NCBI RefSeq assembly: GCF_039525805.1
Contig: NZ_BAAAHZ010000015.1
Length of the DNA: 64,000 bases
From: Dietzia natronolimnaea
GTDB taxonomy: Bacteria > Actinomycetota > Actinomycetes > Mycobacteriales > Mycobacteriaceae
Direction: 5' to 3' (one strand)
Under the pieces are notes generated by a model, which saw only the letters and a list, made by a program, of their open reading frames with translations, had not been told where the DNA came from and did not search any database. This document shows, in pieces, positions 49,997-58,013 of this stretch (its first letter is position 1; each line of letters starts with the position of its first letter). The translations under genes were made by a program, and so were the position numbers.

Positions 49997-51466
49997 ATGA
50001 CGGCCAATGCGGTGGGCTTCGCGCTACTCATACTCGGGTTGGCGCTGCTGATCGGGAAGATCATCCGCGTCAAGGTGGGGATAGTCCAGTCACTGTTCCT
50101 GCCCAGCTCGATCGTCGCCGGGGCCCTGCTGCTCCTGTTGGGACCAGAGGTGCTGGGCCGGTTCGGGGGGCCGTGGGGAGAGAACGGCCTGTTCACCGAG
50201 CCGATGGTCGAGGTGTGGTCCTCGTTGCCGGGGCTCCTCATCAGCGTCATCTTCGCCACCATGTTCCTCGGACAGAAGCTGCCGACCGCGAAGCGGGCCG
50301 TGAAGCTGGTGGGCCCCCAGCTCTCGCTCGGCGTGTCCCTCGCCTCCGGGCAGTACGTCGTGGGCCTCCTGCTCGCCGCACTGATCCTCGTGCCGACCCT
50401 GGCGGCCGCGCCGATGACCGGCGCGCTCATCGAGATCGGGTTCGAGGGCGGCCACGGCACCGCCGCCGGCATGCGCCCGGTCTTCGACGAACTGGGCTTC
50501 GGCGAGGGCGCCGACCTCGCCGTCGGACTGGCCACCGTGGGCATCGTGGGCGGGATCGTGATCGGCATCGCGTTGATCAACTGGGCCGTGCGCACCGGGA
50601 AGACGGAGATCATCACCGGGAGCGCCAAGATGTCCATCGAGGAGCAGAAGGGCCTCTTCCGCGAGGACGAGTACTACTCCGCCGGCAAGATGACCTCCCG
50701 CCCGTCCTCCGTCGAGCCGCTCTCGCTCCACATCGCCATCGTCACGGTGGCGATCCTCGTGGGGCTCGCGATCCTGGAGGGTCTGCGCTGGATCGAGCAG
50801 GCGACCTACGCGTCGGTCATGCTCGACGAGAACACCCCGTTGGAGATCTTCGCCTACGTCCCCCTCTTCCCCATCGCCCTCCTCGGCGGCGTGATCGTGC
50901 AGTACGTCGCCACGAAGGCCGGGTTCGCCCACGTGATCGACGCCCAGATCATGCTGCGGATCCAGGGCTGGGCGCTCGACTTCCTCATCGTCGCCGCCAT
51001 CGCCACACTGTCCCTGCAGGCCATCGGCGAGAACATCGGCGTCTTCGTCATCCTCGCGGTCGCGGGGATCGGGTTCAACGTCGCCGTCTTCCTCCTGCTG
51101 GCCCCGCGGATCATCGGTCGCTACTGGTTCGAGCGCGGCATCGGGGACTTCGGCCAGTCCATGGGCGTCACCGCGACGGGCCTCATCCTGATGCGCGTGG
51201 TCGACCCGCAGGCCGAGAGCCCCGCCTTCGAGGCGTTCGGCTACAAGCAGCTGGTCTTCGAGCCGTTCTTCGGCGGTGGACTCATCACGGCAATGGCCGT
51301 GCCGATCATCTTCCTCACCGGAGTGTGGCCGCTGTTCTTCGTGATGCTGGCGGTCTTCCTCGTGGCCGTGCTCTCCGGATTGTTCTACTTCCGGCCCAGG
51401 GAGATGAGGGACCGGGCGGAGTGGGAGAAGGAGAAGTCCGGCGCCGAGGAACCCGCGCGCGAATAG
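49997..51466 (+). CDS. Sodium:glutamate symporter-type carrier (GltS/ESS family)
   Basis: The 489-residue protein is a many-helix carrier with two family loops: GFEGGHGTAAGMRPVFDELG near 150 and FGQSMGVTATGLILMRVVDP near 387. These inverted-repeat glycine loops define the ESS sodium/glutamate symporters. A longer than usual central loop (about 200-245, EEQKGLFREDEYYSAGKM) and a charged C-terminal tail are present. The gene stands alone, about 200 nt from the divergent channel gene. GAGG lies about 9 nt before the ATG. Confidence 0.85.
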   Translation: MTANAVGFALLILGLALLIGKIIRVKVGIVQSLFLPSSIVAGALLLLLGPEVLGRFGGPWGENGLFTEPMVEVWSSLPGLLISVIFATMFLGQKLPTAKRAVKLVGPQLSLGVSLASGQYVVGLLLAALILVPTLAAAPMTGALIEIGFEGGHGTAAGMRPVFDELGFGEGADLAVGLATVGIVGGIVIGIALINWAVRTGKTEIITGSAKMSIEEQKGLFREDEYYSAGKMTSRPSSVEPLSLHIAIVTVAILVGLAILEGLRWIEQATYASVMLDENTPLEIFAYVPLFPIALLGGVIVQYVATKAGFAHVIDAQIMLRIQGWALDFLIVAAIATLSLQAIGENIGVFVILAVAGIGFNVAVFLLLAPRIIGRYWFERGIGDFGQSMGVTATGLILMRVVDPQAESPAFEAFGYKQLVFEPFFGGGLITAMAVPIIFLTGVWPLFFVMLAVFLVAVLSGLFYFRPREMRDRAEWEKEKSGAEEPARE

Positions 51467-51568
51467 GCCCTCGACTCGTCAGCCCCGTGGCCGCAACCCG
51501 GCCATCGCCCTCACGTCGGACACTAGGATTAAGGAAACCCCACTTCCGGACCGACCCCAGGAGGACCC

Positions 51569-51784
51569 ATGCGGAAGAAGTCGTGGAACGAGCTGTCCGA
51601 TGGTCAGAAGGCCGCGATCCTGACCCTGATGTCCGTGCAGGTGTCGCTGGCGGTCACGGCGTGGACCGATCTGGCGTTCCGGCCCGCCGAACAGGTGCGA
51701 GGTAGCAAGGGCAGGTGGGCTGCCATCATCGCGGTCAACTTCATCGGACCCGCCCTCTACTTCGTGCGGGGGCGGCGGAGATGA
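51569..51784 (+). CDS. Small PLDc_N-like membrane protein
   Basis: The 71-residue protein has two short hydrophobic stretches and the AAIIAVNFIGPALYFVRGRR ending typical of the PLDc_N (phospholipase D nuclease N-terminal) module, which occurs alone in many actinobacteria. Function unknown. CAGGAGGACCC precedes the ATG closely. Its TGA overlaps the ATG of the next gene, so the two small membrane proteins are co-translated. Confidence 0.75.
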   Translation: MRKKSWNELSDGQKAAILTLMSVQVSLAVTAWTDLAFRPAEQVRGSKGRWAAIIAVNFIGPALYFVRGRRR

Positions 51785-52071
51785 CCACCCGGGGACGGGC
51801 GGGGCTCGCCGCCGGTGTCCTCCTCGTCGTCGTCCTGACCCTCGGCGCGTGCGCCGCGGGACCCAACGTCGACGTCTCCCCGGAGGGCCTCGGTTTCTGG
51901 TGGGGACTCTGGCACGGGCTCATCCTCCCGGTGACCTTCATCATCTCCCTGTTCACCGACACCGTGACCATCTACGAGGTGGGCAACAACGGCAACTGGT
52001 ACAACTTCGGATTCGTCCTAGGAATCGCGTTGTTCTCCGGCCCCGCGATGGCGGGCTCCCGCCGCCGCTGA
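51781..52071 (+). CDS. Small conserved membrane protein of unknown function
   Basis: The 96-residue protein starts with a hydrophobic segment that ends LTLGACAAG, possibly a lipobox with Cys24, then a second hydrophobic pair (FWWGLWHGLILPVTFIISLF; NWYNFGFVLGIALFSGPAMA). The W-G-L-W-H-G-x-I-x-P pattern recurs in short actinobacterial proteins I cannot name. ATGA overlap with the upstream PLDc_N-like gene links them. One GACGACGACGAG 12-mer lies antisense here, read as LLVVVL. Confidence 0.6.
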   Translation: MTTRGRAGLAAGVLLVVVLTLGACAAGPNVDVSPEGLGFWWGLWHGLILPVTFIISLFTDTVTIYEVGNNGNWYNFGFVLGIALFSGPAMAGSRRR

Positions 52072-52233
52072 CACCCGGCACCTCCGGGGGAACCATCGCG
52101 CCCGCGCGACCGGATCCGGCCCGGCACCCGAACCGCGGTCGACGGTGCGGCCGCGGTCGCGCATGATCTCGTCCAGTCGCCCTTCGTCCAGGCCGGACCA
52201 TTCGACGTAGTCGTCCCACTCGCGCCCGGTCAT
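52018..52233 (-). CDS. Possible small ORF, second of a minus-strand pair (71 codons)
   Basis: Reading MTGREWDDYVEWSGLDEGRL, DEIMRDRGRTVDRG, the first 35 residues look protein-like (acidic, aromatic), while the rest is Arg/Ala-rich and overlaps the end of the plus-strand membrane gene. The ATG overlaps the TGA of a 37-codon ORF upstream (TCATGA), as in real operons here. No family is recognised. It could be a truncated gene or a spurious reading. Confidence 0.35.
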   Translation of the reverse strand: MTGREWDDYVEWSGLDEGRLDEIMRDRGRTVDRGSGAGPDPVARARWFPRRCRVSAAAGARHRGAGEQRDS

Positions 52234-52343
52234 GACACGGAGAGATCGGAGAGCAGGACGAGCCGCGTCCCCACCGGGTCCACCACCCGGGGCGGTCTGG
52301 CTCCGTTCTCGTCGACGATCACGCTCGGCGGGGTACCGATCAC
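52230..52343 (-). CDS. Possible 37-residue peptide, first of a minus-strand pair
   Basis: GTG at 52343 follows AGGAGAG by 5 nt, a good RBS. The peptide reads IGTPPSVIVDENGARPPRVV, DPVGTRLVLLSDLSVS, and its stop overlaps the next ATG. Two TTCACC-type dyads stand 34-95 nt upstream. The combination of RBS, overlap and upstream dyads favours expression, but no homologue is known to me. Confidence 0.4.
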   Translation of the reverse strand: MIGTPPSVIVDENGARPPRVVDPVGTRLVLLSDLSVS

Positions 52344-52376
52344 TTTCTCTCCTAGGGTCGCGGCGACTGCGATCTC

Positions 52377-52438
52377 GTGAACGCTAGTTCACCTAGGCCG
52401 CGATACGGCCGCCGCGCACGCCAATTCACCTGGGTGAA
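52377..52438. promoter_or_regulatory. Pair of TTCAC-containing dyads in the gap before the LuxR-STAND gene end
   Basis: GTGAAC-GCTA-GTTCAC (52377-52392) and TTCACC-TG-GGTGAA (52425-52438) are perfect dyads that share the string TTCACCTRGG, 37 nt apart. They lie upstream of the small minus-strand ORF pair. The rest of 52344-52555 has no other gene. Confidence 0.45.
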
Positions 52439-52555
52439 ATGGCACGTGAATCGCCAGCTCGAAGCCAATTGTAAAGGTTTCTCCACGCCTCGACCCCGCC
52501 CGGAATCGGAGTTGAACGAGCAACCTGCTTCTCGCGGATGACCGCGGTCGGGCGC

Positions 52556-55186
52556 TCAGAGCAGACCGAGCCTCCGGGCCTCCTCGACCGCTGCGCCCCG
52601 GGACCGGGCGCCAAGCTTGCGGTACACGGACCGGAGTTGCGACTTGACCGTGTTCACGCTGACGAAGTGCCGGTCGGCGATCGCGGAGATGGACTCACCG
52701 GTCTCGAGACTTCGGAGGATCGCGTGCTCGCGCTCGGTGACCTCGGTCGCCGTATGCGGCGACGAGGGGGCGTCGGAGCCGGTCCGGTGGGCGGACACCG
52801 GGAGTTCAGGGCCCAACCTCGCCAGCTTCGCGATCGTCTCGCGGGGCAGCGTGGTGAACGGGCGGACCAGTCCGGTGAGCGCGGACGTGGTGACGGCGCG
52901 CTCCAGGTACCGCACCGCCTCCTCCCGCGCGGAGAGTCCGAGCGACGCGGTGGCGCCGACCAGGGACAGCTCGACGGAGTCCCGCTGGGTCACGCGGAGA
53001 TCCCCGTGATGGCGCCTGACGATCTCCAACGCCCCCTCGTGATCGCCCTCGTACACCCTGATGCGGGCCCGGGCCGGCGCGGTGAGCGGATGGGACGAGG
53101 CACCGACCAGCTCGGTGGCCGCGTCCGACCCACCCAGCGCCAGGTGGAGGTCCGCACGGACCGCGTCGAGTAGTGGCCCCACCACCGCGCCATGTCCACA
53201 CAACCCCGGGAACCGCGCCATATGGTGTTCGACGTACCTGAGCCCGTCGGCGGCGGTACCGGTGCTCAGGGCGATCTGGCCGTACACGTAGAGCGCGAGA
53301 CCCCACAGCTCCTCGCGGTCCGCCGGGGCTCCCAGGTCGGTGATCAGACCGATGGCAGACTCGGTATCCAGGCGGTCGAGTCGGGACAGCGCCGCCCCGA
53401 TCATCCCGGCGGGCCGGACCACGAGCTCCGAGTCGCGCGGCAGTTGCGGGTGCTGCCGTTCTGCATCCCACCAGGTACCGGCGTCCGCCGGGTGCCCCAG
53501 GAGGGCGTGCGTCAAGGTAAGCTTGCCGGCCGCGTCCCGCTCGATGAAGGTGCCGGTTCCGAGCCGGTGGGCCCGGCGGAACATCCGTGTGGCGTCGTCG
53601 AACCGACCGACCAGGAGCAGGGTCAGGCCCAGGTGGAGGAAGACGAACGCGGGGCCGTCCCGTTCCGCCCGGGTCGACGTTTCGACATCGGGGACCGGTA
53701 TCCGGCTGAGTCGGCTTTGCTCCGATGCCGCCGCCTCGAAGCGGCCGTCCATGCGCAGCGAGAGCATCCGCATCAACCGCGCGGCATCGTCGGACTCGTC
53801 CAACTGGTCGGAGAACGTCGCGATGTCGGGTGCCGGCGCCGGACTGTCCTTCGGTGCGGAGAACTGACCGTGCATCCTCCGCAACGTGCCGAACAGTGGT
53901 TCGCTCTCCAGGACGTCGGCGGGTATGCGCCTGAGATCCCCGTCCATCTGCAGGAAGTTCGTCGTGTAGAGGGTCTTCCAGTGCTCGCGCAGGATCTCGC
54001 GTACGCGGTCCCAGTGCTCGGCGTCGATCGCGAGGACGAACGCGGCGTGCGGGTCGCCGTGCCGGAGCCAGTGGTTCGCCAGCGCGAGCCGGGTCTCGCG
54101 GAGATCGTCCGGGATCTCGGTCGCCGCCAGGCGGAGGATCGATGCCCTGACCGGATCCGGGTAGGCCCAGGTGGGCTCGGATTCCTCGGTATCCCGGACG
54201 ACGAGGCCGAGCTGTTCCACCGCGGCGAGCCGGTCGGCCATCGCGCCCGGCCTCACGGCCGGCCCCTCGGCGACCCCGTCGATCGCGACCGTGGCAGCCG
54301 CCGGCGTCAGCGGCGTGGCCACCGCTGTCCGGAAGATCTCCTCGCGGCGGCCGGCCAGCGCGGGATCACCGGCCAGGACCCGGAGGAGGACGCGGTCGAT
54401 CCCGGCGCGGATCCGGTCGATCGGGTCCCCTCGGGTCGAGGCGTCGCCCGACAGCGCAGTCAGGGCGGCTCCCACGAGACCGGCGAGCCGTCCGGTCTCG
54501 GCGGCGAGCGACCCCAGCGGGATCCGGTTGAGAGTGCGGACGCCCGCGAACTCGAGCGCGGCGGCGAGCTCGGTATCCGTGAGCATGAGGTCAGCCGGGG
54601 TCACGAGCACCCTGTCCGCGGGCATTCCGGGCGATCGGTGCCACTGGATCGCGGTGCGCGTGGTGGCGAGGACACGGATTCCGTCCGGTGGCGCCTGCAG
54701 GAGGAGATCGCGGACGTGCCCCTCCGGATCACCGGAGAGGTGGAGGTCGTCGAGAATCACGGTGAGGGGGCCGGGCCAGCATCGGACCAGGTCCCTCACC
54801 TCCTGGTAGGGATCACCCGACGGCTCGACGGGACCACCGGCCGACCCGGCCTCCGGGACCGCGCGGCCGACGGGGCCCTGCGCCGATCGGAGTGAGGTCA
54901 CGACCGACTGCCAGTAGCGATCCCCGGTGAGGTCCGGGGCGGGGTCGATGATCCCGACCGTGGATCCACCGGATGAGGAGCCGTCGGACAGCCACTGCGC
55001 CAGCAGGGTGGTCTTGCCCGAGAACCGGGGGCCGTGGACCACCACCAGGCGGTCAGGTCCCGAGAGCATGTCCATCACTCGTGCACGCGGGGGGACCCCC
55101 GAGGCCGGGTGACGCGGGGAGAATGCGGCGAAGCCGGGGCCGGGGTCGGGTTTGGGCTTGGAGCCGCGAAGGGCCTCGCTCGACAT
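52556..55186 (-). CDS. LuxR-family regulator with STAND (MalT-like) ATPase
   Basis: The 876-residue protein has an N-terminal P-loop NTPase (Walker A HGPRFSGKTT, 51-60; Walker B TVILDDLHLSGD near 118), a long helical TPR-like middle (LHLGLTLLLVGRFDDATRMF and similar repeats) and a C-terminal LuxR helix-turn-helix (TEREHAILRSLETGESISAI, VNTVKSQLRSVYRKLGARSR). This is the MalT/LAL layout: ligand binding triggers ATP-driven oligomerisation and promoter activation. ATG at 55186 has GGAGTGGGG upstream. The target genes are not obvious; neighbours on both sides are candidates. Confidence 0.9.
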   Translation of the reverse strand: MSSEALRGSKPKPDPGPGFAAFSPRHPASGVPPRARVMDMLSGPDRLVVVHGPRFSGKTTLLAQWLSDGSSSGGSTVGIIDPAPDLTGDRYWQSVVTSLRSAQGPVGRAVPEAGSAGGPVEPSGDPYQEVRDLVRCWPGPLTVILDDLHLSGDPEGHVRDLLLQAPPDGIRVLATTRTAIQWHRSPGMPADRVLVTPADLMLTDTELAAALEFAGVRTLNRIPLGSLAAETGRLAGLVGAALTALSGDASTRGDPIDRIRAGIDRVLLRVLAGDPALAGRREEIFRTAVATPLTPAAATVAIDGVAEGPAVRPGAMADRLAAVEQLGLVVRDTEESEPTWAYPDPVRASILRLAATEIPDDLRETRLALANHWLRHGDPHAAFVLAIDAEHWDRVREILREHWKTLYTTNFLQMDGDLRRIPADVLESEPLFGTLRRMHGQFSAPKDSPAPAPDIATFSDQLDESDDAARLMRMLSLRMDGRFEAAASEQSRLSRIPVPDVETSTRAERDGPAFVFLHLGLTLLLVGRFDDATRMFRRAHRLGTGTFIERDAAGKLTLTHALLGHPADAGTWWDAERQHPQLPRDSELVVRPAGMIGAALSRLDRLDTESAIGLITDLGAPADREELWGLALYVYGQIALSTGTAADGLRYVEHHMARFPGLCGHGAVVGPLLDAVRADLHLALGGSDAATELVGASSHPLTAPARARIRVYEGDHEGALEIVRRHHGDLRVTQRDSVELSLVGATASLGLSAREEAVRYLERAVTTSALTGLVRPFTTLPRETIAKLARLGPELPVSAHRTGSDAPSSPHTATEVTEREHAILRSLETGESISAIADRHFVSVNTVKSQLRSVYRKLGARSRGAAVEEARRLGLL

Positions 55187-55323
55187 CAGCCCCCCACTCC
55201 TGTTCTCGCAACCGGCATTACACGGCGGTCGAAGACGACCCTCGCCTGTCCGGCGGGGTTCGTCAAGGCATTCCGTGGGGCTCGGATGATGCGGTGGTGC
55301 TCCCTGCGGACGATCGCCCCGAC

Positions 55324-55528
55324 ATGGACAGGGTTCCCCGGAAGGCCGACCCCGTCCACGAGGACGGCCCGGGCCACCGGACGAGATCGCCGAGGGCACC
55401 TGGTGGGCAGTCGGCGGCCTGCTCGTGGGCGCGCTGGTCGCGGGACTCGCCGGCGGTGCCGGAGCACGCACCGCCCGGGCGTCGCGCGCCGAGCACACCG
55501 TGACGAGGCCCCGGTCACGAAGCTGAGC
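55324..55528 (+). pseudogene. Frameshifted small membrane-protein remnant
   Basis: From ATG 55324 one frame reads MDRVPRKADPVHEDGPGHRT up to about 55383; from 55380 the next frame reads DEIAEGTWWAVGGLLVGALV, AGLAGGAGARTARASRAEH to a TGA near 55526. Joined by one extra base near 55381-55383 they make a soluble N-part plus one membrane helix, with the GC-rich third positions of local genes in both halves. No intact start exists for the second half. It is either a decayed gene, a sequencing slip or chance. The remainder of 55187-55635 shows nothing else. Confidence 0.35.
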
Positions 55529-55635
55529 ATTCCCTTACCTACGCCCCCGGCCAAGCGCATACTTGACCCGTCCACCACCGGTGTCGCCTCTCCGACCCCG
55601 GCGGTTCCAGCACGCGCGCCGCCCACGGGAGCACC

Positions 55636-57843
55636 ATGAGCACCGATCAGATCACCGAGAAGACCGACGACCCCGGCGAGCCGTCCCCGCTCGCCACCGT
55701 GACCGGTGCGGTCGCACGCGCCGCCCGCCGACTCCCGGTCACCGCGATCGTGCTGGCGGCACTGCTCGTGACCGGGGTGGTGTTCGAGACGCTGTGGCGT
55801 TCCGCCCCTGACGCCCCGTGGTTCGAGGGCGTGGCCTACGGCGTCCCCGCGCTCGAGGGCGGCCGCTGGTGGACCGTGTTCGCCGGCCCGTGGTTCGGGA
55901 TGACCCCTCTCCAACACGTGTCGCTCCTCGTGCTGGTGGCGGTGGGGATCGGGGTGGGCGAGTGGCGACTGGGGTCGGCGCGGACGGCCCTGGTCGCGAT
56001 CGGCGGCCAGCTGATCGGCGTGCTGGGGGCGTTCGGCGTCCTCGTCCCCGGTGACGCGGTGGGCTGGGAGTGGGCCACCGAGTTGTCCGTGGTGCTCGAC
56101 GTGGGGTGCTCGACCGCGGTGATCGCCGTGCTGGCCGCCACCACGGCCACGCTGGTGTCACCGTGGCGACTGCGCGCACGGGCCCTGCTCTACGGCTATG
56201 TGATCGTGTCGTTCCTGTTCCTCGGGCGCCTGTCCGACCTCACTCACCTCATCGCCTTCGCGGTGTTCCTGCTGGTGGGCGAGCGGTTCTTCTCCCGCAC
56301 CGAGCGGGGACTGCGGCCCCGCACGCGGCGCGAGACCAGGCTGGTCGTCTCGGCCGGGATGTGGTTCCTCGCCGCGGTGCACGTGGTGGTCTACTTCGTC
56401 CCCGCGGAGGGCCCCCTCGGCCCGACCGAGGCCGACGACGTGAACCTGGCCGGCATGCTCCTGTCCGTCCTGGTCGCCGCGGTGACCGCCGAGCTGCTCC
56501 GCCGCGGCTTCCGGGTGGCGTGGCTCGTCGCCCTCGTTTACGCGCTCCTCACGGCGGTGGCGACCCTCGTCGTCACCATCCTGGTCGTGACCGCGGATTT
56601 CGAGAGCCTCGGTGCCGTCACCGCGGGTACGGGCCTGCTGTGGACGGGCGAGGCCGTCCTGCTCATCGCCGGCCGGGGCGCGTTCGGGGTCCGGATCCGG
56701 CGACGGGTCACCGGCTCCTCGGTTCACTCGGACGAGGTGATCGACCGCGTCCGCGCACTCATCCGCAGGCACGGCGGCAGCACCATGTCGTGGATGATCA
56801 CGTGGCAGCCGATGAACTACTTCTTCGGGCCCGGAGTACAGGCCGGTGGGGGCCCCGACGGGGAACCGGACGCCGTCGACACGGGCGCACCGGCCGCCGG
56901 CGTGGTGGGCTACCGCCTGCACGTCGGCACCGTCATCGCGCTGGCGGATCCGGTGGCCGCACCCGCCGACCGCGCCCGGCTGCTGACCGAGTTCGTGGAC
57001 TTCGCCGAGGCGCAGGCCGCGGTGCCGTGCCTGTTCTCGGTGTCGGCCGAGACCGCCGACACCATGCGGGCGCACGGCTGGCGGGCGCTGCAGATCGCCG
57101 AGGACACCATCATGGACCTGCCCGATCTGGCGTTCGGCGGCAAGAAGTGGCAGAAGATCCGCAGCGCCATGAACAAGGCGGAGAAGAACGGCACGAGTTT
57201 CGTCTCGGGCCTGCTGCGGGAGCAGCCGTCCGCGATCCTGGGGCAGGTCCGCCAGATCTCCGAGCAGTGGGTCGGGGACAAGGAACTGCCCGAGATGGGC
57301 TTCACCCTCGGCACGGTCGAGGAGGCTCTCGACGACGACGTCCGCATCGCCCTGGCCGTCGACTCGGGCGGGGTGGTCCAGGCCGCGCTCTCCTGGCTGC
57401 CCGTCTACCGCGGCGGAGCCGAGGGCGGCGTGCGAGGCTGGACACTGGACGTGATGCGCAAGCGCAACGGGCCCGGCGCGAACAACATGATCGAGTTCCT
57501 CATCGCCCGGTCCGCGCTCGAGTTCAAGGACGAGGGGGCCGATTTCGTCTCGTTGTCCGGTGCCCCGTTGGCGCGGAGTGGCGACGACGACGAGGTGGCC
57601 ACCCTCGACAGGGGTCTGGACCTGCTCGGTCAGGCGCTCGAGCCGTACTACGGGTTCCGTTCGCTCCACCAGTTCAAAGCCAAGTTCAATCCGCGGATCG
57701 AGCCCGTGTACCTGTGCTTCCGCGACGAGGCCGACCTGCCGCGGATCGGGGTGGCGATCGGCCGGGCGTACCTGCCGGGTGCGACGACCCGCCAGCTCGC
57801 CGCGCTGGCCCGGTCGGGGAAGTCGGAGACCATCGACGCCTGA
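55636..57843 (+). CDS. MprF-like DUF2156 membrane protein (lipid aminoacyltransferase-type)
   Basis: The 735-residue protein has a helical membrane half (about 35-360) including a rhomboid-like section (WWTVFAGPWFGMTPLQHVSL), then a cytoplasmic DUF2156 domain (about 370-730) with two GNAT-like folds: GGKKWQKIRSAMNKAEKNGT, EMGFTLGTVEEALDDDVRIA, NMIEFLIARSALEFKDEGAD and a C-terminal YYGFRSLHQFKAKFNP. These match MprF/LysX-type enzymes that add amino acids to phosphatidylglycerol. Which amino acid, or another acceptor, is not decidable. AT-poor leader; GGGAGCACC precedes the ATG. Confidence 0.87.
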   Translation: MSTDQITEKTDDPGEPSPLATVTGAVARAARRLPVTAIVLAALLVTGVVFETLWRSAPDAPWFEGVAYGVPALEGGRWWTVFAGPWFGMTPLQHVSLLVLVAVGIGVGEWRLGSARTALVAIGGQLIGVLGAFGVLVPGDAVGWEWATELSVVLDVGCSTAVIAVLAATTATLVSPWRLRARALLYGYVIVSFLFLGRLSDLTHLIAFAVFLLVGERFFSRTERGLRPRTRRETRLVVSAGMWFLAAVHVVVYFVPAEGPLGPTEADDVNLAGMLLSVLVAAVTAELLRRGFRVAWLVALVYALLTAVATLVVTILVVTADFESLGAVTAGTGLLWTGEAVLLIAGRGAFGVRIRRRVTGSSVHSDEVIDRVRALIRRHGGSTMSWMITWQPMNYFFGPGVQAGGGPDGEPDAVDTGAPAAGVVGYRLHVGTVIALADPVAAPADRARLLTEFVDFAEAQAAVPCLFSVSAETADTMRAHGWRALQIAEDTIMDLPDLAFGGKKWQKIRSAMNKAEKNGTSFVSGLLREQPSAILGQVRQISEQWVGDKELPEMGFTLGTVEEALDDDVRIALAVDSGGVVQAALSWLPVYRGGAEGGVRGWTLDVMRKRNGPGANNMIEFLIARSALEFKDEGADFVSLSGAPLARSGDDDEVATLDRGLDLLGQALEPYYGFRSLHQFKAKFNPRIEPVYLCFRDEADLPRIGVAIGRAYLPGATTRQLAALARSGKSETIDA

Positions 57844-57856
57844 GGCCTCCGCCCCC

Positions 57857-57892
57857 GAGCTGCGGCATCCGCACCGGAGCTGCGGCATCCGC
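57857..57892 (+). repeat. 20-bp-period duplication after the MprF-like stop
   Basis: GAGCTGCGGCATCCGC occurs at 57857-57872 and 57877-57892, 14 nt after the stop codon. It resembles the other short duplications at gene ends in this window but does not contain the stop. Confidence 0.75.
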
Positions 57893-57930
57893 TCCCGCGC
57901 CTGCCCGGCCAGAACGCCGCCGCCCCTGGG

Positions 57931-57972
57931 GATGAACGCTCGCGCGAGCCGCGGCGCACGCGCGAGTTCATC
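57931..57972. terminator. Hairpin between convergent MprF-like and ptsI genes
   Basis: GATGAACGCTCGCGCG (57931-57946) pairs with CGCGCGAGTTCATC (57959-57972) with a 2-nt bulge and a 12-nt loop. It lies midway between the two 3' ends and could stop transcription from both sides. Confidence 0.6.
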
Positions 57973-58013
57973 GCCGGAGGCGGCTGTGGGTGGGTCGGGT
58001 ACGCAGCGGCAGG

